Source: Euperipatoides rowelli (Eukaryota > Onychophora > Udeonychophora > Euonychophora > Peripatopsidae). Taken from it: DNA of 11,894 nucleotides. The notes below the pieces were generated by a model that saw only the letters and a list, made by a program, of their open reading frames with translations, had not been told where the DNA came from and did no database searches. The translations under genes were made by a program, and so were the position numbers. Each line of letters starts with the position of its first letter. Position 1 is the first letter of the stretch. Below, one piece after another: positions 1 through 7,310 of this stretch. The DNA lies in NCBI GenBank assembly GCA_003024985.2, contig PXIH01S0034613.1; one strand, 5' to 3'.

Positions 1-275
1 CTAGGTGGCCCAGAACTGTCATATTATATACTACTTGACCAATCTCTAAAATACTGACTTTACTGACCATTTTCCATCACTGCTAATATTGTTTCAGGCA
101 CTCAATTTATGAACATAACAAAAAATAATATTTGACAAACTAATTTAGATCGTAGCTTTGTGCTTATCAGTAGAAAAGCACTTGTTATCTTTGTAAAAGT
201 GATAGAAACATGATAGAGATGATCTAAGGCTGCAAACTCCATTGGATTCAAAATGTTTAATAAACTTAAGTTATT
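1..275. other. AT-rich DNA, nothing recognised
   Basis: No open frame, repeat or RNA-like structure stands out. The 5' edge of the LINE lies somewhere at or before 275, because RT-like translation becomes recognisable at about 276. Decayed LINE sequence may extend into this stretch, but I cannot support it. Confidence 0.5.
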
Positions 276-951
276 AAATCGTATAGGCCTATATCAAATT
301 CTTCGACCATTTTGAAAATAATTGATAAAAATCGAGAACTTTGTCTCTTTAAATAATATTCTATCGGTCAATCAATATGGATTTAGAAAACATATGTCAA
401 CTGCATCAAATTTATTACATTTTATAGATGACATAACAGGTAATTATGAGTTAAATATTCCAACGGATGTGGTTTATATTGATATACTTAGTGCATATGA
501 TACAGTAAATTTTGAAATAATAATTAATAAATTAATTAGGCTAAATTTTCCATAGTATTTAGTTAGATGGATTTTTAAAAACATAAATGATAGAAATATC
601 CGAGTATCTATAAATGATAAATTTTCTGGTTTTCAAATGGTATATATTGGTCTACCCCAAGGAGGTGTTTTGTCCTCAATTTTATTTAGCATTTTATTGA
701 GTGATTTAGGCCATCAATTAAAATAAGTGTTACTGGATTATGCAGATGACGTACAGAGGTATTTTTTGTTTCAATGATAATTTAATTTTTCAAAATGATT
801 TAAATATGCTTTTTCAAAACATTTTAGATCTGGGTTTGAAAATTAATAATGAAAAAACAGTTATAATGCATTTTTAATACTGGTAAAAATAAAAGAAAGA
901 TAGTTCAGAAGGATTTATTTCAATATACAATAAGTAATTGTATTATAAAAG
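276..951 (+). pseudogene. Non-LTR retrotransposon (LINE) reverse transcriptase, 5' half, broken
   Basis: This is the N-terminal to central part of a LINE reverse transcriptase, the enzyme that copies element RNA into a nicked target. Frame 0 from 276 gives SYRPIS-like residues typical of the start of the RT domain. A frameshift near 320 moves to the frame of 322-777, which has NQYGFRK (RT block 1), the motif A segment YIDILSAYDTV (Asp codon at 481), GLPQGGVLSS (649 onward) and the catalytic YADD box at 739-750. Stops at 553 and 724 and a further frameshift after 777 break the frame; KINNEKT near 843 is recognisable thumb-side sequence in another frame. No endonuclease domain or ORF1 is present, so the copy is 5'-truncated. 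It stops at 951, where the Gypsy element inserted, and resumes at 8000. The family looks jockey/CR1-like; the clade is not resolved. Confidence 0.88.
947..951. repeat. Target-site duplication AAAAG, left copy (Gypsy)
   Basis: The five bases abutting the left LTR match the five bases abutting the right LTR at 8000-8004. A 5-bp duplication is usual for Gypsy-type integrases. Confidence 0.85.
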
Positions 952-1200
952 TGTTATATCTTACTGTATAACAAATGATAAACAGAATTTAGTTAGGAGG
1001 CAAGAACAGCTACTTATTAAAATTATCAACTAAACAGGACAGTCCTGAATATAGGACTGCCTCAAACTTAATCACTTGGAAGAGTGATATTAATATTCTG
1101 AAGAGCTTGATAGCTGCTGAACGAGATGTAGTTCGAAAACTTATCGATAGTGGAATAATAGTATTCACATATCGATAATCTTGTGGCTAAGGTTACCACA
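952..1200 (-). repeat. Gypsy 3' LTR (left copy, 249 bp)
   Basis: It aligns end to end with 7778-7999. In element orientation it begins TGTGGTAACC and ends GATATAACA. Against the other LTR there are 10 substitutions in 213 aligned positions. This copy has an extra 8 bp near 1078-1086 and an extra 28 bp lying between two TATCGATA palindromes near 1142-1177, and it lacks 9 bp present in the right copy. A short hairpin (CAGTCCT, six-base loop, AGGACTG) lies at 1040-1059. Confidence 0.93.
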
Positions 1201-1213
1201 ATACTTTCCCGTT
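1201..1213 (-). promoter_or_regulatory. Probable polypurine tract of the Gypsy element
   Basis: The minus strand reads ACGGGAAAGTAT directly before the 3' LTR. This is where the plus-strand primer should lie. It is purine-rich but short and interrupted, so the call rests mainly on position. Confidence 0.5.
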
Positions 1214-1225
1214 AATGTTTGTAGG

Positions 1226-1907
1226 TCAGTCGCTGTGGGTGGCGGTGTGACCTGGTGGAATGCCGGGTAGGTTGGCTTGTAGACCCAATGAGGTCTTTGG
1301 GGAAGTGGCCTGTTGATCAGGCAAGTTTTCAGGCAGAGAACTAGGCTGAATGGTCGGCAAGCTAAGTTGCAAGGATGTAGCACTAGACCGAGTGGTTGGT
1401 AGGCTGCCTTGAATAACTGGCTGATGCATGAATTCCGGTTCAGGAAGTGTTAATGGGGTCAGGAAGGAAGGTCTTAGCTGATTGAAATGGCGCTTGCCTT
1501 CCCTTCTGTCCTTTAAAATGACTTTGAAAGTTACTGGAGAGAGTACAGCCTTTATACGTCCCTCAACCCATTTGGTACGGTCGTGTTTTCCATAGGCACG
1601 GGGAAGTATGTTTTGATCAACATGGAATTTGTTTTGAAAGATAATGGTGGTATGACAGGTAGGGGAGGTTGACTTTTTGGAGATGTCCCCGAAGTGGTCG
1701 GCCCAGAAGAAGCTCCGCAGGTAAGATTTTCAGAGTTGTATGAGGGGTACTTCTGTATTTAAATAAAAGTTCATTGATTTTCAGCTGCAAATCCGAGTCT
1801 TTAATTGAGTCTATCTTATTTAACATCATTTTGGCGATGTCAACAAAACGTTCGGCCTGGCCATTAGAGGCTGGGTGAAAAGGGGCTGATTTAAATATGA
1901 TTTTATT
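1226..1907 (-). pseudogene. Gypsy integrase, end of catalytic core through C-terminal tail
   Basis: On the minus strand this holds the last third of the integrase. FKSAPFHPASNGQAERF lies near 1840-1895 and includes the third catalytic acidic residue (Glu codon at 1851-1853). LLFKYRSTPHTT and PAELLLGRPLR follow, the usual core-to-C-terminal stretch. A frameshift near 1635 moves to the frame ending at 1226. That frame carries KWVEGRIKAVLSPVTFKVIL, a GPY/F-type C-terminal domain that contacts DNA, then a Pro/Ser/Thr-rich tail ending in a stop at 1226-1228, 25 bp before the LTR. The upstream part of the same core lies at 2367-2404 and 4534-4986, separated by two later insertions. Confidence 0.88.
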
Positions 1908-2362
1908 GAATCAGAAAATAATACAATATAGCTAAACTCTGGACAATCTCTACTCTACTTTCTTGCCATAAATAAAAGGATATGAAAGTAGTTACAATAC
2001 AATAGATAGCCCATATATACATATATATATATACACATACATACAGTATATATATACATACATACATACATACTGTATATACACATACATACAATAAACA
2101 TTGAATATTAAATTATTTATAAGCAAGTACAAGCAGAATTTACAACAATTCCTACATAACTATAAAACTATGCTACCACTGTTAATCATCCTTAAAATTG
2201 AAATCAATGGAAAATTAAGATATCTACTGGTTTTGATGTATGGTATATTTAGTTTATTACAGCCCCTTGTCACAACGCCAGACAATTCTAAATTAGATTT
2301 AGGCAACAACTTGGGATATTCAAACAGTATTTTTTTAAGAGATTCAATATTTAAATTTAGAA
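1908..2362. mobile_element. About 455-bp insert of mixed origin in the Gypsy integrase; contains a pol-like fragment
   Basis: Integrase translation is recognisable up to FESFCR at 2367 and again from about 1895, with foreign sequence between. TATT occurs on both sides (1904-1907 and 2363-2366). Removing one copy plus the insert (459 bp, a multiple of three) keeps the frame. On the minus strand, about 2160-2350 reads EYPKLLPKSNLELSGVV, NIPYIKTSRY and RMINSGSIV, which resembles the linker just before RT in Gypsy pol proteins. It differs from the corresponding region of the host element (6464 and lower), so it would come from another lineage. The other half is a microsatellite. An alternative is a small mariner-like insert: TATTGAATC at 1904-1912 is mirrored near 2341-2349 with TA at both ends, but that model breaks the integrase frame. 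Confidence 0.5.
2011..2094. repeat. (TA)n / (TACA)n microsatellite
   Basis: Alternating TATA runs and CATA repeats, interrupted by TACAGTA and its reverse complement TACTGTA. It lies inside the 455-bp insert. An apparent minus-strand open frame here is only the translation of the repeat. Confidence 0.9.
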
Positions 2363-2366
2363 TATT

Positions 2367-2404
2367 TCGACAAAAAGACTCAAACTCGTTAGCTGTGAAG
2401 GGGG
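2367..2404 (-). pseudogene. Gypsy integrase, central sliver between two inserts
   Basis: Thirty-eight bases on the minus strand encode PFTANEFESFCR, the stretch that normally follows the SDNGTPF box of Gypsy integrases. It continues directly from the minus-strand reading of 4534-4986 once the Copia element and one GGGGG copy are set aside. The fragment is stranded between the Copia remnant and the 455-bp insert. Confidence 0.85.
2400..2404. repeat. Target-site duplication GGGGG, left copy (Copia)
   Basis: The five G residues before the Copia LTR start match 4534-4538 after its end. They fall in the integrase codons for the TPF motif, and the frames on both sides agree when one copy is counted. 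Confidence 0.82.
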
Positions 2405-2477
2405 TGTTGAAATTGTAATGTAGGATCGTAAAATTTTTATTTTCGTTTACTGAGACAACAGTAGGGTCATAATTTAC
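2405..2477 (+). repeat. Copia 5' LTR remnant (first 73 bp)
   Basis: It matches 4029-4101 with four substitutions in 73 positions, then similarity stops abruptly at 2478, where RT coding sequence begins. It therefore marks both the element's left end and the left edge of a large internal deletion. Confidence 0.92.
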
Positions 2478-2478
2478 A

Positions 2479-2787
2479 TGGAATATTGCCATGAAACATG
2501 AAATGGAGAACATGATTGAAAACCAAGTATTAGAAGAAGCTAATCCACCCCCTGAAATTTGGATCATTGGGTCACGATGGATATTCAAAATCAAATATAA
2601 TGACCGCAACTAAGTAAGTAAAATAAGAGCTCGTTTAGTGGCAAAGGGCTATAGCCAACAAGAAGGAATTGATTTTGAGGAAACGTTTGCTCCTGTGGTC
2701 AGCCAAAACTCTATAAGAATTTTATTAACATTAGTTGGAAATTTGAATTTAGAAATGCGACATTGTGACATTGTATCCTGTATATGA
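2479..2787 (+). pseudogene. Copia reverse transcriptase, N-terminal fragment
   Basis: Frame 1 gives AMKHEMENMIENQ, WIIGSRWIFKIKYN, KIRARLVAKGYSQQEGIDF and EETFAPVVSQNSIR, the ordered opening blocks of Copia RT. CDIV near 2764-2775 corresponds to motif A (the D-V of the DVxTAF block). A stop lies at 2611 and another at 2785. The usual AFLNG...EEIYM block between motif A and YRLKKAIYGLKQ is largely missing, so a deletion of roughly a dozen or more codons with a frame change is likely at 2776-2820. Confidence 0.88.
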
Positions 2788-2819
2788 GGGGACCCAGATT
2801 AACAGGCCAAAATCCACAA

Positions 2820-3654
2820 AAAATATACCGATTAAAAAAGGCGATATATGGACTCAAACAGGCTGCCCGCTCATGGAACAACAAGATAGATAACTCCTTA
2901 AAAAAATTAAGATATAGTGACAGCATAGTAGAACCCTGTTTATACAGTAACAAAAATGAAGCTCAAAGAGTGTTTATCCTAATTCATGTAGATGATCAAT
3001 TGATTGCAAGTCATGATAAGCAACATACTGACCAAATTATTGCTTTTCTTGGCGAAGAATATAAAATAAAAGATTTAGGTGAAGCACAGAACTATTTGGG
3101 AATACGTATCGAGAGAGATTATGAAAATCGAATGTGTCTGATTAGCCAAAGCTTACTGATTTCTCAGTTGATCGACCAAAATCAGTTGAGAGACGGCAGG
3201 CCTACATTTACCCCAATGACTCCTGACTTTGTCAATGGACAAATAGGGAGTGATAGCCTGTGCTGCAAAGTAACAAAAAAATATCAGCAAGCAGTCTGAT
3301 CGCTTTTATATATGTCTAATAAGCAGACCAGATATACTGTACATCTGGCCGTCAATTTGCTGGCACGTAAATATGTGCCACTCCAACCCAGTATGATTGG
3401 GAAGGAGTTAAAAGAGTAAGAAAATATTTAAATACCACAGTGTATTACCAATTGTGGTACATATAGTGATGCAGATTGGTGGGGGGGGGGGGGGGGCTCC
3501 AGTTCCAGAAAGTCCACCTCGGGGCAGTTACATTTCCTCGGTGATAGTCTCATTGGTTGGCGAACTTGTAAGCAAAGTGGAGTGGCAATATCTACAGCGG
3601 AAGCTGAATTTGTATCTGCATCAATGGCTGTACACTTGTACAGACTATAGTATG
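2820..3654 (+). pseudogene. Copia reverse transcriptase C-terminal part and RNase H start
   Basis: In frame 0, YRLKKAIYGLKQAARSW leads to the catalytic box HVDD at 2985-2996 (usually YVDD; the Tyr is replaced by His, the two Asp are kept), then LGEAQNYLGIRIER. A stop at 3297-3299 interrupts the YQQAVxSLLYMS segment, and stops near 3418 and 3430 follow. The RNase H start SDADW is at 3465-3479, followed by a Gly run encoded by 16 G residues, then RKSTSGQ and STAEAEF near 3504-3625. The frame closes at a stop near 3653, and the remaining RNase H is in another frame. Confidence 0.9.
3481..3496 (+). repeat. Run of 16 G
   Basis: An uninterrupted G homopolymer in an AT-rich neighbourhood, within the Copia RNase H. 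The coding frame before it (SDADW) and after it (RKSTSG) is the same, so its present length is frame-neutral. Homopolymer length is easily mis-assembled. Confidence 0.95.
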
Positions 3655-3667
3655 GATCAAGGAACTC

Positions 3668-3973
3668 ATGGACACAATGTTGTTTGCTTGCAGAATTCCA
3701 ATCAAGTTGCACACTGATAATCAAAGTGCAATTAAAATGTTGGAATGTGAAAAAGGCCCAAAGATAACCAAACATATTGACATTAAATACCACCACGTGA
3801 AAGACTTCATAAGTCGAGGAATAGTAGATATGATTTATTGCCCTACCGAATGTATAACTGCAGATCTTCTTACAAAACCACTGGCTAGAGACAGTTTTGA
3901 AAAACATGTTGCAGTATTGGGTTTACTGAAGAAACCTCTTAGCGCAGATATCCCCGAACTAATAAGAGAGTAG
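3668..3973 (+). pseudogene. Copia RNase H, C-terminal part
   Basis: In frame 2, PIKLHTDNQSAIKML, TKHIDIKYHHVKDFI, IYCPTE and ADLLTKPLARDSF form the well-conserved end of Copia pol. The TDNQSAI Asp and the KHIDIKYHH histidines are present. The natural stop is at 3971-3973, about 45 bp before the polypurine tract. The apparent Met at 3668 is not a biological start; a frameshift near 3650 separates this from the preceding RNase H part. Confidence 0.92.
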
Positions 3974-4017
3974 CAGCAGATTACATTAACCCACTAACTA
4001 TATGTTTCGATTCGACA

Positions 4018-4028
4018 TTAAGGGGGAA
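4018..4028 (+). promoter_or_regulatory. Copia polypurine tract
   Basis: TTAAGGGGGAA immediately precedes the TG of the 3' LTR, in the position of the plus-strand primer. The purine run AAGGGGGAA is clean. Confidence 0.82.
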
Positions 4029-4533
4029 TGTTGAAATTGTAATGTAAGACCGTAACATTTTTATTTTCGTTTACTGAGACAACAGTAGGGTCATCATTTA
4101 CTTACCAATACGTTGTGTTGTTGTTTTTAAGAAATAACTAAAAATGCTAATGTTTGCTACATATTATTATAGCTACTATTTAGTTTTAGGTTAATATATA
4201 TAGTGTATTATGTTATAGTAATTAGTTTTTATTAATTTAATAATTTTATATGTTAACGAGACTTACTAATGTTTTGTGGGAAGGCTTCACTTGCGAGTCT
4301 GTCTCCATTTTGTTTTTTACATGTGAAATCTGCACGTTTCTTATAACGGTCAATGTAAGTCTTATTTTTGACAAAAGTATATTAAAATATTTTGTTTAAT
4401 ATTTTAAACCATGTATAATACGTTTGTTTTATTATATGGATACAATTTGTGCCTAAAAGTGTTCCTAGTTTGGATGTTTAAATACTCATTGAATATATTA
4501 ATAGCTGTGCGGGAATAAAACCCAGTTTTAAAA
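4029..4533 (+). repeat. Copia 3' LTR (505 bp)
   Basis: The first 73 bp repeat 2405-2477. The right end is fixed by the GGGGG duplication at 4534. The terminal CAGTTTTAAAA is an imperfect inverse of the start TGTTGAAATTG (8 of 11 positions), with the expected final CA altered to AA. An AATAAA signal lies at 4514-4519 near the end. An alternative end at CCCA (4524) would leave no matching duplication and is less likely. Confidence 0.82.
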
Positions 4534-4538
4534 GGGGG
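4534..4538. repeat. Target-site duplication GGGGG, right copy (Copia)
   Basis: Matches 2400-2404. The Gypsy integrase frame resumes here on the minus strand. Confidence 0.82.
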
Positions 4539-4986
4539 TACCATTGTCAGAAACGAGATGTTCAGGATATCCAAATCTAACAAAGTAATCCTCTAAAACA
4601 TGCATAATGGTCAAGGAGTCGGCTTTTGGCAGAGCTTGAATTTCTGGCCACTTGGAGTAACTGTCCACTGTGACCAGAAACATATGGTTTCTATAACGGC
4701 CCATCAGATTTGTGTGTAGGTGGGCCCATGATCCTGTAGGGCGTATCCAGGGATGAAGTGTGGTCTTAGAGGGGTCCTTCTGCTGGAGTTGGCAAGTTCT
4801 GCATAGTTTTGCTTCATTCTCAATGTGTTTATCTAAATTTGGCCACCAGCAGATAGACCTGGCCAACAGCTTCATCTTAATGATCCCAATGAGACTCTGG
4901 TGATGTTCCTTCAGAACAGCAGAGTGTAGTGTGTAGGGAATGACCACCCTAAAGCCCCAAAGTATAAATCCATCTTGTAAGCTGAG
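4534..4986 (-). pseudogene. Gypsy integrase, zinc-binding domain and first part of catalytic core
   Basis: The minus strand reads VVIPYTLHSAVLKEHHQS, MKLLARSICWWPN and CRTCQLQQ, the H2C2 zinc-binding domain that precedes the core. The two Cys are present; the first His of the usual LHEGHPG box appears replaced (LKEHHQS). Next comes WAHLHTNLMGRY, where the first catalytic Asp of the usual H-x-D is Asn. VTVDSYSKWPE and LVSDNGTP follow, with the second catalytic Asp kept. A stop at 4987-4989 separates this from upstream pol. The frame runs into the Copia LTR at 4533. The catalytic core continues at 2367-2404 and 1226-1907. Confidence 0.92.
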
Positions 4987-5204
4987 CTAGTCTTTCCTTT
5001 TGTTTCATTCAGTTAGGGAATTATCATTATTTAAATTTTTGAGCCAGCCATTTTTTAAAAGATTTTAAATTTTGCTTAGTTCTAAATCTGTTTTAGTTAG
5101 CTGTGCAATGTCTGTTTTAGTCCAAGGGAAAAAGTCATTTTCTTGTATGCTGAAAATATTTTCACAATTTTCTTCAGATGTGGCACCTCCTTTTATGGGG
5201 AGTC

Positions 5205-5645
5205 AAGAAAGCGTGTCTGCGTTGGACTGTTTTTTAGACGGCTTGTACTTGATTTCAAAGGAATAGTCGGTTAAAATCAATGCCCAGCATTGTAGACGAG
5301 AAGCAGCTATCGAAGGAATTTCCTTACAAGGGCTGAAGATTCTGGTAAGCGGTTTATGATCCGTATATAAAGTGAAGCTCCGATTTAAGATGTATTTATG
5401 GAATTTCTTTATCGCAAAAATAATACTTAGGGCTTCTCGATCTAGTTGTAATTTTTTTCAGTAGTTGTCAAAGACCGGGAGGCGAACGTAATCAGCTTTT
5501 CTTAACTATCTGGGAAACGGTGAGACAACACTGTGCCTATGCCGTAAGGGGAGGCGTCGGCATGGAGTTCAAGGGGTTTGCAAGGGTCGTAGTGGATAAG
5601 CACTTTTTTAGAAGTTAAAGTTTTTTTAACTAAATCAAATTCAGC
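5205..5645 (-). pseudogene. Gypsy RNase H domain
   Basis: RNase H removes the RNA strand during reverse transcription. The minus strand gives LELHADASPYGIGTVLSH, ITFASRSLTTTEKNYNQL, REALSIIFAIKKFHKYIL and LYTDHKPLTRIF, then RLQCWALILTDY and NADTLS. The acidic residues of HADAS, REAL and TDHKP are all present. Stops occur at 5646-5648 (between RT and RNase H) and after FPDS near 5505. From here to 4990 the minus strand holds a weakly conserved linker with several stops. Confidence 0.9.
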
Positions 5646-6047
5646 TTAACAATGTTTGTTCCATTCCCAAGTAACTTTATTACTCAATATGTGGTTAAGA
5701 TGAGCGATGTTTGAAGACAAGTCTGGAACAAATTTCCTGTAGTACCCCAATAAACCTAGAAATGAACGCAATTGAGCAATATTGGAGGGCACAGGGGCTA
5801 TCAGAAGTACCTTCAATTTAGCTGGATTAGGTTTGACCCCTGATCCACTAATTATGTGGCCCAAATACTCAACCTTAAATTTTAGAAACTTGCACTTTTC
5901 CAAATTGAGGCGGATTCTGTTTTCTAAAAGTGTTTTAAAAATGTTATTTAAATCGTTAATAATATGAGTACACACGTTAGGGCTGGCTATCAATATGTTA
6001 TCTAAATAGCAGACAACATTTTTGTGACTTTTTAAAAGATTGTCCAT
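5646..6047 (-). pseudogene. Gypsy reverse transcriptase, palm end and thumb, YLDN instead of YLDD
   Basis: An open stretch on the minus strand begins at MDNLLKSH and reads VVCYLDNILIAS, LNLEKCKFLKFKVEYLGHIISG, PVPSNIAQLRSFLGLLGYYRKF and WEWNKHC. These are RT blocks 5 to 7 plus the thumb/connection. The catalytic box is YLDN at 5997-6008; the second Asp has become Asn (a G to A change on the coding strand), which should abolish activity. It ends at a stop at 5646-5648. The Met at 6047 is internal to pol, not a start. Confidence 0.93.
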
Positions 6048-6463
6048 CGGACCCTGAAAGATGGCAGGGCGGACAATACGCCAAAAGGTAGGTGGCTGAC
6101 AACAAAAAGTCCCAAGTGAGTGTTTATGGAGAGAAGTTCCGCAGATTCATTGTCCATCCTCACCTGTTGATAGGTTTGGAAAATATTTTTCCATTTGCTA
6201 GCTTGGCCAACATGTCATCAATTATAGCGAGGGGGTAGATGTCTATGTTTAAGCATTGGTTGAGCCCGACCTTGTAATCTGCGCATATACGAAGCGAACC
6301 GTTTTTTTTAAGAATTGGGACGATCGGTGCAGTCCATCTTGAAAACTTAATTGGTGAGATGATGCCTTGTTGTTGGAGTTTCTATAATTCCTCCTCCACA
6401 GCTGGTATTAGCGCGAAGGGGACACTTCTATGCTTGCAGAATTTTGACACACTGTTTTTTTTT
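6048..6463 (-). pseudogene. Gypsy reverse transcriptase, fingers and motif A region, frameshifted and deleted
   Basis: On the minus strand LQQQGIISPIKFSRW, TAPIVPILKKNGSLRICADYK and LNIDIYPLAIIDDMLAKL are RT blocks 1 and 2. After ANGKIFSK (near 6170-6195) the LDLSxA segment carrying the motif A Asp is missing. The sequence resumes in another frame with YQQVRMDNES and LLSINTHLGLF, then LPFGVLSA. Another frame change leads to the 5646-6047 segment. A stop lies in the EEEL-KLQQQ stretch near 6385. Loss of motif A alone would inactivate the enzyme. Confidence 0.88.
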
Positions 6464-6880
6464 TTAAAAAAGTTTGGCTTCAAAATTTTTTATACAGCCA
6501 AGGTTTTTGTCAAACAATTCTTTAATATAATTTAAAGTTTCTTTCAGCTGATTTTGTGACATGTCACTCACGCGAATGTCTTTAAATAATTCTGTAGTAA
6601 AACCTAAAGCGTGTAGCCATGTGCGCCCTAAAAGAGATGTAACTTCTTTTGTAATGAATAGATCAAGATTATTGACACTTTTATTGTTGAACTTTTCTGA
6701 CACCTTACAGGGCCCTAATGGTTCGATTATATGTTCAAAAGCTCGTAAAGTTACACGCTTCTGATCCAGTTTCATATTAGGCCAATGAGTTTTGAAAATA
6801 GCCATGATGCTAACAGCAGCTTCATTGTATCATCTATTAAAAGTTTTAAAATGATCGGCTCTGCACTAATAATAATTGAT
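6464..6880 (-). pseudogene. Gypsy aspartic protease region, broken active site
   Basis: Between gag and RT on the minus strand, IIISAEPIILKLLID reaches the expected DTG position near 6825-6845. The sequence there is disrupted by a frameshift: one frame gives LLIDD, the other NEAAVSIM. The frame 6464-6805 then gives FKTHWPNMKL, LRAFEHIIEPLG and the family-typical SLLGRTWLHALG (second half of the protease). A run of T at 6454-6463 marks a further frame change to RT. The domain is identified by position and the LLGRxWL box rather than an intact catalytic triad. Confidence 0.7.
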
Positions 6881-6922
6881 TTACAGCTTGGTGACTGTTG
6901 ATTATTGTTTCTGATTCAGCGA

Positions 6923-7310
6923 TCAGGCTATCCGCAATGTGGATGCTCGAATTAGTTTGTTTCTGACAGGATTTGAAGATGCTTGGCGGCAGACGGGTTT
7001 TATGTGTTCCTGCTTTTTGCAAAAGTTACACGTAGCGTTTTTATATTTACAAAACTCCTGCGAGTGCATAGCGCCATAATGTTTGCACGGAAATCTTTTT
7101 TTATTATTAGGCTGTTGAAATTTCTTTGTTCTGGCCAGGTTATCCTTGATAGAAAAAGCCCTGAGTTTTTCTGTAGTACGGTTTTCCAATCTGCTCAGAT
7201 CCAGTGAAGAGATCTCAGCGGCAGAGGCTAGTTTGATTAAATCGTTGAACACGATATCTATTTTTTCCATTACAAGCCTTTTTTTTAATGTGGAAGACTT
7301 TAAGGCCATA
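6923..7310 (-). pseudogene. Gypsy gag, C-terminal half with zinc knuckles
   Basis: The minus-strand frame gives LKSSTLKKRLVMEKID, LIKLASAAEISSLDLSRL (end of the capsid-like region), a basic stretch, then two zinc knuckles at 6989-7087. The second knuckle is intact: C-x2-C-x4-H-x4-C (CNFCKKQEHIKPVC). The first reads CKHYGAMHSQEFC, so the second Cys of the pattern is Tyr. A frameshift near 7305 separates this from the N-terminal part. The frame ends at 6923-6925, before the protease. Confidence 0.9.

Larger units (their letters stand above)
2405..4533 (+). mobile_element. Copia-type LTR retrotransposon remnant, internally deleted
   Basis: The element runs from TGTTGAAATT at 2405 to CAGTTTTAAAA at 4533, flanked by GGGGG on both sides. 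It retains 73 bp of 5' LTR, part of RT, RNase H, the polypurine tract and a 505-bp 3' LTR. The rest of the 5' LTR, primer site, gag, protease and integrase are missing. The RT and RNase H sequences have Copia-family motifs (KARLVAKGYSQ-like, YGLKQA, LLTKPL). It is inserted antisense to the Gypsy element. Confidence 0.92.

Noticed and set aside
1226-1429. Pro-rich open frame as an independent small gene or env
   Set aside because: It continues in frame from the integrase C-terminal domain (KWVEGRIKAV... near 1540) and ends just before the LTR; it is the pol tail. It has no signal peptide or membrane segment.
1903-2094. Tyr/Val/Cys-rich minus-strand open frame
   Set aside because: Translation of the TA/TACA microsatellite.
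2101-2418. 105-residue plus-strand open frame
   Set aside because: Antisense to the integrase sliver and pol-like insert; no family resemblance.
2405-2477. Second, independent Copia insertion or solo LTR
   Set aside because: Only the first 73 bp of the LTR are present, oriented and positioned as the 5' end of the same element, with the duplication shared with 4534-4538.
2160-2609. 149-residue minus-strand open frame as a gene
   Set aside because: It crosses the Copia/Gypsy junction at 2405 and mixes antisense Copia, a sliver of Gypsy integrase and the inserted pol-like fragment. It is an accident of nesting, though parts of its translation helped identify the insert.
3428-3907. 159-residue minus-strand open frame
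   Set aside because: Antisense to Copia RNase H, whose motifs are clear on the plus strand.
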